DNA of 64,000 nt from Tubulanus polymorphus (lineage: Eukaryota; Nemertea; Palaeonemertea; Tubulaniformes; Tubulanidae), in assembly GCF_964204645.1 (NCBI RefSeq), contig NC_134034.1, forward strand, positions 9,173,414 through 9,237,413, given 5' to 3'. Positions 12,861 through 24,427 of this stretch are shown piece by piece. Below the pieces are notes generated by a model that saw nothing but the letters and a program-made list of their open reading frames with translations, searched no databases and was not told the origin of the DNA. Numbering within the stretch: position 1 is the first letter of the stretch; the number at the start of each line of letters is the position of its first letter. The translations under genes and the position numbers were made by a program.

Positions 12861-13972
12861 CTGGTTGTCCACTTTGGGCTTCTTTGACATTTTCTGCTAA
12901 TAATGCTGGGGTTTCCCCCGTTTTCCTTTCTGATACGGATAGCGTTGTTGTTGGTATCCGCTGCCGCGATAGTACTGCGGGTTGCCGTATTGTGTGTTGT
13001 TGTACTGACCGTTGTACTGGGGCCCCTGGCCCCGACCTCGCCAGTTTTTTGAGTCAACAGTTTTTGTTGGTTCTGCTGGGAAGGTATAGCTGGCTTCCTT
13101 ACTAATACCTCCTTACTAATATCATCCGACTGTTTGACGTCTTTCAACAGTTTTGCCAGATCATCCCCAAAAAGCCACTTCGTGACTTCGACGTTCTCGT
13201 CACAGAGTCTAGAGGCGTATTGTCTTTTCAACACTGGCCTAATTAATTCTCTCCTTCTCAGGGATAATTCATGGACGCTATGTCCTATCAATCCCAGACA
13301 GTCGGTCAGCATAGGTATAACGGATGCGACATCTTTCCCATTAACCAACTGGTCAGTAGCTTGAGCTACTGCCGAGCCTGCTTTAATAAGAACGGCCTGG
13401 TTTGCTGATGCCGCGAGGTCCGAGCCCCTCTTGTACTTATCTAATAATTGCCAGATTGCGGCATTGACCCTTGGCACTATCATGTTGCTACAGTTTTCGG
13501 GTCTTAAGTATTCTTTATTTTTCACTGTTTCCTTGGGCATACTCTTGCCGAATCTCCGATTCGCGACCTTGGCCACTTTAGGTTCAATTGACGGCCCATA
13601 GGCCTCGTCGTCAGATCCTTGATCATCGATACTATCGAGAAGTGTTTGTTTGTCTGTGGGAGCTTGGTGTAATTTAGCCACCAGGTCCCTCACATCCGCA
13701 TCATCCTCGTCACTTTGAGGTTCTCTCTCCTCCTCTGACATGTCGTGGTGGGGTTTTACCCCTGAGTTTGGCTTTCGCCTTTTGTTTGGATTTACCCAAG
13801 AATCACCTTTCGGTGGTTTTTGCGCATCTAGCGCCTGTTTAATCGCTTCCGCTATGAAGCCTTTCAGGTCATTATTAAGACCGGAGGAGGACCCAGGTCC
13901 TACCTCATCCACCGTTGTCGACTTGTCGAGAGTTAACTCGTCACCAGATCTTTGATCACCAGCCGTATTCAT
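12836..13972 (-). CDS. Gag protein of the second DIRS-like element
   Basis: A 379-codon frame from an ATG at 13972; a start at 14047 in the same frame adds a hydrophobic stretch that looks like untranslated leader. The protein has an acidic Ser-rich N-terminal half (about residues 60-130) and an Ala/Leu-rich core containing NCSNMIVPRVNAAIWQLL and RGSDLAASANQAVL, a pattern seen in DIRS gag-like proteins. The C-terminus runs out of frame where the reverse transcriptase begins. It would be the RNA-packaging protein. Confidence 0.65.
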   Translation of the reverse strand: MNTAGDQRSGDELTLDKSTTVDEVGPGSSSGLNNDLKGFIAEAIKQALDAQKPPKGDSWVNPNKRRKPNSGVKPHHDMSEEEREPQSDEDDADVRDLVAKLHQAPTDKQTLLDSIDDQGSDDEAYGPSIEPKVAKVANRRFGKSMPKETVKNKEYLRPENCSNMIVPRVNAAIWQLLDKYKRGSDLAASANQAVLIKAGSAVAQATDQLVNGKDVASVIPMLTDCLGLIGHSVHELSLRRRELIRPVLKRQYASRLCDENVEVTKWLFGDDLAKLLKDVKQSDDISKEVLVRKPAIPSQQNQQKLLTQKTGEVGARGPSTTVSTTTHNTATRSTIAAADTNNNAIRIRKENGGNPSIISRKCQRSPKWTTSRYKTLGK

Positions 13973-14289
13973 GATAATGGTGGGAACAAAGTTCAGAATA
14001 ACAATTATATCCAACGAAAATAAAAGTAATCTAAGCGATATACACAATAATATCCAATCGTCAACGTTTGTTTATAATCCAAGAGTCAAAGTTTTTTTAA
14101 ATAAATCCGATTAAATAGAATATGAGTAAAAGCACACTGTGATATGGGTAAGTATACACAAAATAGCGCATTAACACGAAAGTGCGTGTAACCGATCTAC
14201 AAGATAGAAGCACACTGATCTACAGATGGCTTCACGCATCTCATGTTACACGGAGTGAGGAGATTGATGGGTAGATAGAATAGACAACG

Positions 14290-14585
14290 CTTCTGAGAAC
14301 ACTTCTGATAATACACTTCTGATAATACACTTCTGATTCACTTCTGATTCACTTCTTATACACATTTCTGATAATACATTTCTGATTCACTTCTTATATA
14401 CTCTCCTGATTCACTTCTGATGATACACTTCTGATAATACACTTTTGATAATACACTTCTGATTCACTTCTGATTCAATTCTTATACAAATTTCTGATAA
14501 TACACTTCTGATTCACTTCTTATATACACTCCTGATTCACTTCTGCAAATACACTTCTGATAACCCACTTCTGATAATACATTAC
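14290..14585. repeat. Minisatellite of CTTCTGATWMWACA-type units
   Basis: About 295 bases built almost entirely from short units, CACTTCTGATAATA and CACTTCTGATT, with CACTTCTTATAYA variants, in mixed order with a step of 11-17 bases. It lies upstream of the second gag gene, in the 5' region of that element. Confidence 0.9.
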
Positions 14586-14676
14586 TTATAAAATAGGCCT
14601 TTTATAAAACCGGACAAAGTTGACGATGAATCGGAAATATGCTTACTGGCAGCTAAACGCGACCGGTGTTTACGGC

Positions 14677-14742
14677 AGTCTTCAAGCAAATGTGCACTCT
14701 TATTGTTGACCACTAGTGTCGCTAGAGTCACTGAGAAACCAG
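14677..14742. repeat. Direct copy of the block at 6033-6098
   Basis: About 66 bases starting CAGTCTTCAAGCAAATGTGC and containing ACCACTAGTGTCGCTAG match 6033-6098 in the same orientation with a few differences. The two copies flank the whole 6.0-14.7 kb retrotransposon region, so they may be the ends of an outer element interrupted by an inner one. The 108-codon open frame crossing here (14582-14908, -) is probably chance. Confidence 0.6.
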
Positions 14743-14959
14743 TACCAATTAAAGTGTGTACATTTGATATCCTTTGCCTAACAAATGCCGCGGCAAACTG
14801 GGCTGAGACAGACTTTATTATCTTATAGAGCTTCCAGCTCGCGCCTCTGGCGCTCGCTGTGCGCTTATCATCCTGAAAATGCCATTTATCGCCCTCTGGA
14901 TCTGACACCAGCTTCCTCTGGCCAATCCCTCTCCTCTTAACAAACGCCCACCCACGTGA

Positions 14960-16074
14960 ATGTCTTCACTTTTGGTACTGAATGGAAATCTGAGTATAAT
15001 TACAATAGATTTAAGAAAATGTCATTTTCACGACCTTCAATCTTTAGAGATAATGAAACTGATTAAATTAGGCCTAGACAGAAATAGAAACTCGATCAAG
15101 AAATCAGTGCCATTGTGCACAGCAAGATCATTTAACTCAAAATTGATATACATATTATTGATGACTGTCTTTAATTTTTTTGACTGAAGTATTAGAAACT
15201 GTTTCCCAAATGTAAATAAGTTGTGTTAGCGCAACCGTTGCCGCTCCTCGAAATTTGTTTGCTGAGGTTCCTAGTTGTTGGTTTGTATGTAATTATCGTC
15301 TGGCTGTGGTTCCTGTTGTAAGGTGTTGGTGTCTCGATGTGCTTCCTGTGAACGATCCCAAACGATCTATGCTTACGGAATTTATGGATTGATTGAAAAT
15401 ACTAAGGTTGCTGAACAGGGCTTTCAGAAATACCAGCATTGTTCACGGTTGCTGATCGTGAAAGGTAATAGTAACGATTGTGAAATGCACAACATACACA
15501 AGTCCACGAGTGGTTCGCAAAAATTCGATAGAATCCTTTACAAAGTTTAATTGCCAAACTGGTTTGTATTGACGAAATTGTAACAATTGTTCTAAAAACA
15601 TCTTCTGATTAGTCTCGACACCACTCCAAATAAATATATAGTCCTGCTGGATGGTCTGCAAGTGCCCCTTCAGTTCAGTAAACGAATTGTGCCCCATCGA
15701 TAAAACCAGTTTCATTGCCAATATGTAAAATCTTATCTAAGGTCAGGGGTTCGTTAAGGAAGAAAAATTCGTGAACTTTACGGCGATAAATGCTGAGCAA
15801 GAAATCATCCAGTTTCTTTTTTTCTTCATTGATTTTAACTGTTCGTTTTTGTGGGGTTAAAACCTTGCCTTCTCTCTTTTTCTGCTGTCTTACTCTTTGG
15901 ATACTGTTGTAGCCTATAGCAGTAGCTTGAGCTGTCCTTTTAATAGTTTCTTCAACGGTTTTGAGTCATATCTCAAGTATTCAAAACACATTCAAAATGA
16001 TATTTCGCTCTTTTGATGATGTTGGTGTTCCTCTCTTTCTCTTCGAATTTACTGTGTTGATGGTGTCTCACAGG
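14960..16074. other. Intergenic sequence, no gene recognised
   Basis: Only short frames are present, the longest 92 codons at 15443-15721 on the minus strand. None shows a family motif or a convincing splice pattern. The stretch ends at the hAT terminus at 16075. Confidence 0.45.
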
Positions 16075-19000
16075 CAGTAGCGGATCCAGGTGCATCTTGT
16101 GACTATGTCAACCAAAAAAAGGCATATATCTACAATTTAGGGCGTATCAGCAAAATTTAGCGCCGCAGGGGCGAAATGCGACCGTCGTAGACGCGACGCC
16201 AACAGCGGGGGTCTGGGGTCCTCCACAAATTTTTGAAATTTAACTATCATTTTAGAGCTTTCTGAGCATCTCTGAGAGGTATTTAGTCAAGAAACATAGG
16301 TTATATATATTCAGGAAAAATATCTAATTATTCAAAATTTATTAACAATCATATCAATAAAATCCACTGTACTAACTAAAATATGTCAGTGTTTTTAATC
16401 ATCATTATCCTGGAGATTGCAACATTTAGTTCTAGCAAGCATAGAGACATTTCAATTGCTCCATATTTTCAAATCAGATTTGAAAATATTCCACATCTTA
16501 GCATTAAAATTGATTCAGAACAATTACAGTCCTAGAAGATTGCAACATCCCTCAACAGATAATGGCACTTAGGTTATTATTACACAATGAAGCTACCTTC
16601 ATTTATAAGACTGATTTATAAGATATGATTTGTGGATAAGTAGATAACTATTTAACAATCAATTTTGAAATGATAATTAAGTCGAAAATAATAAAACATA
16701 ACACATATACAAAACACTAGTTATTTCAAAATGATAATCAAGTAAAAAATAAGAAAAGATAACCTAAAGATTTAGATGTGATTGCACATTCAAGCGATTT
16801 TGTGTCATGGTACTCCTCATACAGGTTTTCAGGCGACAAAGTACAACTGGTAATTGGGAGGGTAGCCATGATGACAAGTGCTGTATATATGTTTGGAAAT
16901 GCTGCCTTGTTACATTTCATTAAGAGCTGTACCAATGACTCTGGAACTTCCTTTTTATCATTAACCATTTTGATCCAGTAAGATTGCCCAACGGACATCT
17001 CAGAAGGCAACAAAGAAATTAAAGGTAAGTTTTCTTTGTAGTTATCACAGAATTGTGTGAATTCTGGTTTCCAATTATCCAAATTCATGGTTAAGTAATC
17101 TGGTAGTGCTGTAAATCCCTTGAATACATTCTCCTGGCCACTTTTAAACCGATCTTTCAACTCTTGAGACAGGTGATCAAGGAGAGGGATACATACTTCT
17201 TCATGCGTCTCTACAGCATGGTATGCTCAATTTCTCTGCCGAACACATGTACGTGGTTGTTTAATTTCAATGTCTAGTACTTGGGCCATGTGTCACGCTT
17301 GTTCAAACCAAACCGAGTACTGTGCATCAACATTATCTCTTGATTTTTGGCGAACCGTAGGTTTGCCTATGCAAATGGTCTGATGAAGCAGTAGTCATTG
17401 AAAATGAATAGAGTACCGGTGTGTCAACAAGGCACAAACATTGGCTGTTGAACCAATAGTGTTGATTTTTGGTGTCATGGTTTGGCCTAATGAGTTATCG
17501 AGCCCACAAAAATTTCATAGTGATCGAGTTATTTTTAGGGGACTTATTCTTGAAAAACACACAAAAACCCTGCTTTTTAGCACTCAGTAATGGCACGTTT
17601 TTACATATGACAATTTGCATGCTTGGAATTGAAATATATAAAAGTTCAATCCTTCCTGGAAGTGTTGCCGTTTTTAGTTCGACTGATCTCAATGTACTTT
17701 TCGACCTACAGGCCCTCACTTTATAAACCCCCTAAATTTCCTCGCTTCTATTTATTTGAGTTGGCCTTGTAACCTGAGCTACAATGAATGTGATTGGCTG
17801 TTTGTGGGATATACGGGACATTCCGGGAATTTCGCCATTTGTGATGTCATTGGGAAAGCCCATTGGGAAAGCCTAATGTGAAACCCAAAACAAAATGGCG
17901 CGCATTTTATTGTATTTGTTTTGATTTCTAGAAAAAAAATCTGTATATGTTTGCATTTTTTACATTTAGTCGATGGATGGCTTCTGACTTGTGAAATTGC
18001 GGTCAATCTAATACTGCGTCGCTAGTACATTTGTATATACGCGCGTCAGCTGTCAGCCGCGTGTGTGCGAATATAAGTTACAGTTTGTGGTGCGTTAATA
18101 ATCACCTGAGCGAGTCTATATATAGGCAATTATAGTATACACAATTCAATTCAATTCTTTCTACACAGCACTCTCACACATCTGCAGGCGCATAAATTGT
18201 CAGCCTCATACTTTTCTAATCCAAATTAATTCATATTTAGTATAATATTTTTGACAATATATGCACTCAATGATTTAATGGGGAGCCACAGGGCCATTGG
18301 ACCTTTATTTAACTCCTTCTATTACTGAATCAATGAGAACATCTTGGTCAATGGACTGAAGCTTTAGTGTTAACCCACCTGTCATACAGATGATTTCTCG
18401 CACAAGAACAAAAGCGATGATAAACTGGAAATCAGTCAACTGGGTAAAGAGACCATTTGCTTTTCGTACTGATTCAGGTAGCCAGGTGCGACTTTCTTTA
18501 GACCGAATTATATTGTGAGTCCAAAATCCCAATGCCTGTGTCGCTGTAGATCTCCATGACTTGAAGTCGCTTGATCCACCTTGTCTGGCAAATATCAGGC
18601 AATTTATATTGCCTAGCACCCGGACAAAGCTCCTTCACTCGCTTTTTAAACAGTTCCTCTCGTTTTAGAGAAAATGTGAAAAACCTTGACCATTCTGCAA
18701 GGCAGTCCATCATATTCCTAGCCAATTGGACAGTGGCTGTCCGCACCACACACAGATTAAGCCTGTGTGAGGCACAGTGTATGTACAGAGCTTTCGGATA
18801 TCGTTGCTTTATTCTAGTTAAAGCACCCTGTACACACCAGACATATTTCCTGCGCCATCATAGCATTGTCCAATGCAGTTGTTCACGTCTAGTCCCATAT
18901 CCTTTACATTTTTCAATATCAATTTTGAGATGGCCTCATCAGATGTTCCTTCTTTACAGTGAATGATTCTTGAATGTTACCGGTCTCATCGACATATCGC

Positions 19001-19075
19001 ATAACAAGTGGCATCTGCTCTACATTTGATGAATCAGTAGCCTCATCAGCTAATATGCGGAAAAACGTAATTTTC
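16075..19075 (-). mobile_element. hAT transposon, truncated at its transposase 5' side
   Basis: The left end at 16075 reads CAGTAGCGGATCCAGG, a terminal sequence common to animal hAT elements, and lies 3' of a hAT transposase read on the minus strand. The opposite end is missing: at about 19060-19075 the sequence passes directly into a CACTA-like transposase. About 0.85 kb between 17.45 and 18.3 kb does not code for transposase and looks like a later insertion or intron. Confidence 0.65.
16738..19075 (-). pseudogene. hAT transposase (52-kDa-repressor/ZMYM1 type)
   Basis: From the 3' side of the gene start, ILADEATDSSNVEQ with RYVDETG (about 19030-19060) is the RNase H-like core opening. YPKALYIHCASHRLNL (about 18750-18790), KLPDICQTRWIKR and SKESRTWLP follow. 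After a gap (17.45-18.3 kb) the C-terminal helical part resumes with WFEQAWHM and FPNIYTALVIMATLPITSC (about 16850). The classic SFS dimerisation sequence after PITSC is lost to a frameshift. There are several frame breaks, so no active enzyme is made. Confidence 0.75.
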
Positions 19076-20481
19076 ATCTGGTACAAATGTACGCTTCATT
19101 ATCATACATTTTTTTCCAAGAGCATCACTATAGCAAACACCCATTCTCCCATTTTCATCACCTATCAGTATATGACTCGTTATCTGACCACAATCAGCGT
19201 CACTTTTACGATGGCAATAGCATGAAATATTGTGCGTCAATGCAACTGCTCTTGTTTGACATATACATTCCATATGACACTGACAGTTAGTTTTAATTCC
19301 TACTAAACAAATGATCTTTCTAACATAATGCCCATCATAAACGAAACAGTTACACCTATAATATTTTTCACTATAGCTATATGTGTCAACGGTCTTTGAC
19401 TTAAATTTCATTCTATGATAAAAGTTATCCACAATGAATTCATTTGCTCCAATCATATTTTGAATGGGCCGAGTCTCGACGACAGATAATGGGCGTTTGA
19501 TTCCAGCACCAAAGAAATTTCCATCTTCAATAGCAGTTACATTTTTGGTTAAGGGAAAGCCTCTTGCAAGACAATCAAATAAATTCTTAACACGGTACGA
19601 TTTATTTTCACTGATTATATTATACTCACAGACAAGCTCTTTACATGTTTCAGGAAAAGAAATGATCGTACGACTTGGCATGGTACACCACGTGTGCCAT
19701 TTATCAATTCTTTCAGTTTCCGCCCTTCACCTTCAAAAATGAATGCCGATGAGGCCCATATAGGTCCACAATTTCTTACACTTTCAACTAAATGCAATAA
19801 CAAATGGGAATTGTATGTGCAGTTTTCGATACCATACATATCTTGCATTTCAAAAACAAATTTCTTCAACTTCAAATCGATTGACTTTAGCTTTTCCTCT
19901 GTAACCACAGGAAGTAATAATTCATAATTGGCACTTGACAATAGTAGCCAGTGATTCATATATTGCACTGGTAATATTCCCGAAAGTACAGTTGGCGAAA
20001 CGATTAAAAAGAATCTCCATTCATTTCCTTTCGAAAATTTCCTAACAGAAAGAGATCTTGGTTTTCTTGTTATTTCGCAAGGTGTTTTTATCACTTTCAG
20101 CCTGCGATAGATCTGGTCAATCTTATTTCCAATGTAATATGGTGACCTAGTATCATCACACCAATGCACAACAATCCTACGAACAACCCCCAGACACACA
20201 TTATGAAGATATTCGCCAGTAAAACTATGAACGATATCAAATGAAGGAAGAAGCATAAGATCGCTTAAGCCTTTCACACCCATGCAAGCTTCATCTGTAT
20301 TAATTGCTTGTCTTGCATAGCCAATTGTCTGCGCATGATTACGAAGTGCTGGTAATGGAACTTCCATAGGATACACGATTTCCAGCAGCCATGCGTTGCC
20401 CAGGATGCTTGCAAGCTGGGCAGCCATATTCTCCATTAAACTGCTAATAGTTTTGCAGTTTACTTCGTGCAGGCGAGTCAC
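19046..20481 (-). pseudogene. CACTA-like (EnSpm type) transposase, C-terminal two thirds
   Basis: Two long frames (19615-20481, 19046-19681) overlap and join by one shift near 19640. The first contains GVKGLSDLMLLPSFDI, LHNVCLGVVRR, GNEWRFFLIVSP, YMNHWLLLSSA and NCGPIWASSAFIFEGEGRKL, which is the conserved domain of Transposase_21/DUF4218-type proteins found in animal CACTA-like elements. The second frame is a cysteine-containing C-terminal tail. The N-terminal part is absent beyond 20481. At its 3' end it abuts the hAT transposase within about 30 bases. Confidence 0.75.
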
Positions 20482-20777
20482 ATATGCACATCAAATTTAC
20501 AATTTTTGAGGTCTTTATACCTGTGGCTGAATTCCATTCCACTCCATTCAACTCAAGATCCCTCACTTCATGGACAAAGTGATACAAGAAATTTCCATGC
20601 ATGTTTGGCGCTCTATTGCCAAACCATTAACCAGCTAGAATATGATATGCGATGTTTTGACGAGCACTTAATGTTAAGTAGACGAGCAAATTCGATGTTT
20701 CGTTTTGACGGGTTAAAACTGAAAGTTTGACGTGTGAAGAATGAAAGTTTGGCGGGTAAAATATGAAAGTTTGACGG

Positions 20778-21545
20778 TTAAATTTGATGTTTCATTTTGA
20801 CAGAATATCTATGCCATAATTTCGAAAGCATACGATCGGGATTACCATCAGGTGTTGTTGCTGCGCACCAATAGAGATGGTTAATCATTGACTTGCACCA
20901 TTCGTTTAAGATTTCACAATTCTTTTCCTTTGCTTTCGTTAAACCTTCTTCTAACATAATATTTAAAACATTGACAATGAATTCTTGTCCAGTTATCTTG
21001 AAACCAAGTTGACAGTTTTCTTTCAAGTAAGGTTGAAATTGCATTCAATAACCTCACAAATGAACTTGAATATGCTTACTAATTGCTAAATGCGATGATT
21101 TATTTCGGGGATATTATCTCGAACCCACTTCTTAATTTGGACATGTCATTCTATCACAATTTTTTAAATTGGCAAGTTGCCCCTTTTTTAGATATTCAAT
21201 ACATCTGATATTTTCTGATATGTAAATTATCTCCTACATGTACGAGCTGGACATCCAAAATTTTGTTTACATTCATTTCAAGCACCGAATGAGAGCCATA
21301 TTTTGCGCAATGACCTGGACTATCTGATGGCCCATCACCACCAAGTTCTAATGGGGTTTCTGACCTTTGTAGAGCCTCAACCACTTCTGTTTCCTCAATC
21401 TTCCAGCATGATTCGATGGCTGGCCACAGATACTGATTCTGATGTCCGAAGAAGGTGTTTGGGTGGAACACAGCACAACCAAGATTTCTCATGACTTAAA
21501 TAACTTTGCCAACTGTGGCACCAGAAAACAGAATAGCCGCCGAAT
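20778..21545 (-). pseudogene. Kolobok transposase fragment
   Basis: The frame at 21196-21492 has LWPAIESCWK and ELGGDGPSDSPGHCAKYGSH, the signature of Kolobok transposases. The frame at 20778-21044 has MINHLYWCAATTPDGNPDRM, a later part of the same protein. The central section, with the TDRH motif seen in the copy at 37 kb, and the THAP start are missing. It sits directly 3' of the YqaJ gene of the neighbouring ISL2EU-type unit. Confidence 0.7.
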
Positions 21546-21602
21546 TTTCCTGTAAAAAAATGAAATATAGTGTTTGAGAAAGCAATCCAATTATAAGAAT
21601 TA

Positions 21603-22540
21603 TTATTTGTTTCGTCCGCTGTAAGGGTATTTCACTTCAACTAAGATATCGTCTCTGATTAATCCATCGGGTGATGCTGCCAGATATGGTCTGTCAACAC
21701 AAATAAAAAGACCAGCTTCAGTGACCAACAAACATTCTTTTTCTTCCATCTTGTAGATTGCCTTTTTTTCATCTAGCTGGCCATGAATAACTGCAGCCAT
21801 ATTCAATGGTGGTGGGTTTGCGATCTCCTGGCGCAGTTTCTCCTTGTTCCTGCCTTTTCTGGTGCCATAACTTGCACTCATTTTGTTTTTGGGTAATTCT
21901 TTCAATGGCGACTGCCTTTGCCTCAGTAACCTGCAAAAAAAGAAGTAAACATTCGTTGCTTTGACAGATGTAAAGTTACTAAGAAATCATTTCAGTTTAA
22001 TTTCAGTCTACTTACCCTTGTGGATTTTTCTGTCCAATAGTGTGTGAACAGCTTTTCTAGATAGGCATGGTCCTGTGCTGCAACTTGAATATTGGCCTTG
22101 TAATACATATATCTCAAGGTGATGTCCTTTATGGTATTGGAACAGTAATCGAACAAGGGACCGAAAGCGGTCATTATAACCGGGCATGTTTCTATACTGT
22201 TGTGGCCTTGGGTCATCCGAGTTGTCAACATTTTTGTCTTCCGGAGATTCCGTGCTTTGGTAGGTGACCCTGAAATATCATACTATCACTAAATTAGTCT
22301 GAAACTGCAAATCCTGTAAATTTAACACTTCCATACCTTGGTAATTTATTTTGGTTTATGAAATATTTGAAGATCTTCTGTACAACTTTTGCCAATTAAA
22401 AGTTCACAGTCGAAATAAACTCTTCAAGCACTACTAAAACTGCAGCCAGATGTTTGCAGGTGCCATGGGGCCCTTGACCTGCTGGGCATTCTCAATGGGA
22501 ATTCTTAACATCAGGTGTCTTACTGCAGAACTTGAAATCC
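21603..22540 (-). pseudogene. SWIM zinc finger-YqaJ nuclease of an ISL2EU-type element
   Basis: The C-terminal exon (21603-21905) has GLFICVDRPYLAASPDGL and ILVEVKYPY, the conserved core of YqaJ-family exonucleases with its acidic and Lys residues. An upstream exon lies at 21992-22231. The region at about 22430-22510 encodes a SWIM zinc finger (CxC then GTCKHLAAVL), with its first Cys codon changed to TGA; the tandem copy at 22.9 kb still reads Cys. A frameshift breaks the YqaJ exon near 21860. YqaJ proteins accompany THAP-DDE transposases in ISL2EU elements, and such a gene lies divergently at 24.4 kb. Confidence 0.7.
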
Positions 22541-24172
22541 CACGCTTCAAATTTTAAATTATACGATCAAATTTATTATGAAACTACAACATTTCGGCTG
22601 TAGACTAACAGCCATTATCAGGTGGAATGACCAGCAATACAAGTAACAGAGCATATAAACTCGCAGGATCTAAATTTGAAGCAATGTGTTGAAACTAAAG
22701 ATAAACAGACCAAGCAATAAAAACATCAAGGGATACAGTAGAAACCACAGCAATTCTAAACAGTTCAGAGTAAAAACAAATTATTTAACTAAGGGAGCAT
22801 CTCAAAATTTCAATAATTCCCGCAATTAGAATAACTGTCTAATTCGATTTAACCCCGACCCAGTCAAAAAAAAGTTCACCAGTCGAAATAAACTCTTCAA
22901 GCACTACTAAAACTGCAGCCAGATGTTTGCAGGTGCCATGGGGCCCTTGACCTGCTGGGCATTCGCAATGGGAATTCTTAACGTCAGGGGCCGGTTTCAC
23001 AAAGCGTAATTAACCCTTAATTATGATTAAATTACTAATCATGATTAAATTATCATGATTTAATCAAGTTAGGTGTTTCACAAAACATAATTAACTTTAA
23101 TTATAATTAAGTTAATTACAAAATTTAATTCTCCTCTAATTATCATCATTAGTTTATTATCAAAAACAAAAAGCTGCAGATATTATTCATGGAATTTGGT
23201 GTTTATTAATTGACGACGGCAATTCCTACACTTATTCAGTTTTTCAGATTGTTTGGCTCAAATAATCAGGATTTTTTGCCTTTTGTAAAAAAGGCATGTC
23301 AATACTCTAAATTCTATTGATTATTTTCAAACGTCCTATGTCTTTTTGTCAGCACGAGCACTACATACTTAGAAGTATTGAATTAATTGATTTTTCCCAT
23401 ACATATGATAGATTTCTGTCAGTAGAGTACATATCTATGGAGTTAGTGTTAAAAAGTGCTAATCACTGCTCGGAAATAAACCCCATTTACGAGGATTTTA
23501 TTTTGCTGACTGGAGGTGAGTTTCTATTTAAAAACTTTTGAGACATCTTGCTAAGTTTTTCCACTGGTTCCTAAGACCTTTCAGAGCAATCTTTAACTCC
23601 CAAAGAAGTGAATTTCTCTTTTCCTCTTAACAAGGAAGGTTGTTGATGCTTGGAGAGCAAATGGCTGTCTAAAGTTCCGCCATTTTGATACAGTTAAATT
23701 GTAATTAAGTTGCCTAATTGTGTAATTAGTTCATTTTGTAATTAAACCCTTTCGTGAAACCGAATTTTAATCGTAATTAACTAATCATGATTAAGGAAAT
23801 TTAATCATGATTTAGGTCCTAATTATAATTAAAGTGAATTATGCTTTGTGAAACCGGCCCCAGGTGTCTGACTGCAGAACTTGAAATCTCACACTTCAAA
23901 TTTTAAATTATACGATCAAATATATTATTATGAAACCTTCAGGTGGAATGACCAGCAAAACAAGTAAGAAAGCATATAAACTCACAGGATCTAAAATAGA
24001 AGCAATGTGTTGAAACTAAAGATAAACAGACCAAGCAATAAAAACATCAAGGGTACAGTAGAAACCACAGCAATTCTAAACTGTTCAGAGTAAAAACAAA
24101 TTATTGAACTAAGGGAGCATCTCAAAATTTCAATAGTTCCTGCAATTAGAATAACTGTCTAATTCGATTTAA
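22397..24172. repeat. Tandem duplication of about 460 bp, second copy split by a MITE
   Basis: The segment 22397-22857 (with the SWIM exon) is repeated at about 22868-24172, where a 0.87-kb insertion interrupts it. Outside the insertion the copies match closely, except that the second lacks about 30 bases present in the first (around 22590-22620). Confidence 0.85.
22988..23860. mobile_element. Harbinger-like MITE with 3-bp CAG target duplication
   Basis: The ends are inverted repeats starting GGGCCGGTTTCACAAAGC. Both sides carry CAG (22985-22987 and 23861-23863), while the tandem copy without the insert has CAG once at about 22515. A 3-bp duplication and such ends fit PIF/Harbinger. The interior is AT-rich, with many TTAATTA-type blocks and no transposase gene. 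Confidence 0.85.
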
Positions 24173-24177
24173 CCCCA

Positions 24178-24300
24178 GCTGCAATTCAAATTCAATTCAG
24201 TGTTATCTTTATTGCACTGCAATAAATCGATAGTTCGGCAGTCGTGATGAATCCGCTGGAACCCCCCCCCCCCCCCACCCCTTCCGCAAATTATTCTAAT
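24178..24300 (+). repeat. Left end of ISL2EU-type unit, shared with 40046-40160
   Basis: A segment of about 120 bases, including a poly-C run (24260-24276) and TAATGAGGAGCCGGT at about 24295, is nearly identical at 40046-40160. In both places a THAP gene follows on the plus strand and a SWIM-YqaJ gene lies upstream on the minus strand. Confidence 0.75.
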
Positions 24301-24427
24301 GAGGAGCCGGTTACGCCGTGCGCTCCAATAGATGGTGCGCCTGATAGTAGGATAGGATAAATCCGGAAGTGCTGTGTTATCCTACTTGTTTCGCTTTAAA
24401 AACGCGATATTCCACTCTATCACGTCA

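Noticed and set aside
14582-14908. 108-codon ORF on the minus strand
   Set aside because: Overlaps the repeat shared with 6.0 kb and is better explained as a terminal part of a retrotransposon.
15443-15721. 92-codon ORF on the minus strand
   Set aside because: No motif, no neighbours of the same strand and no supporting splice sites; likely chance.
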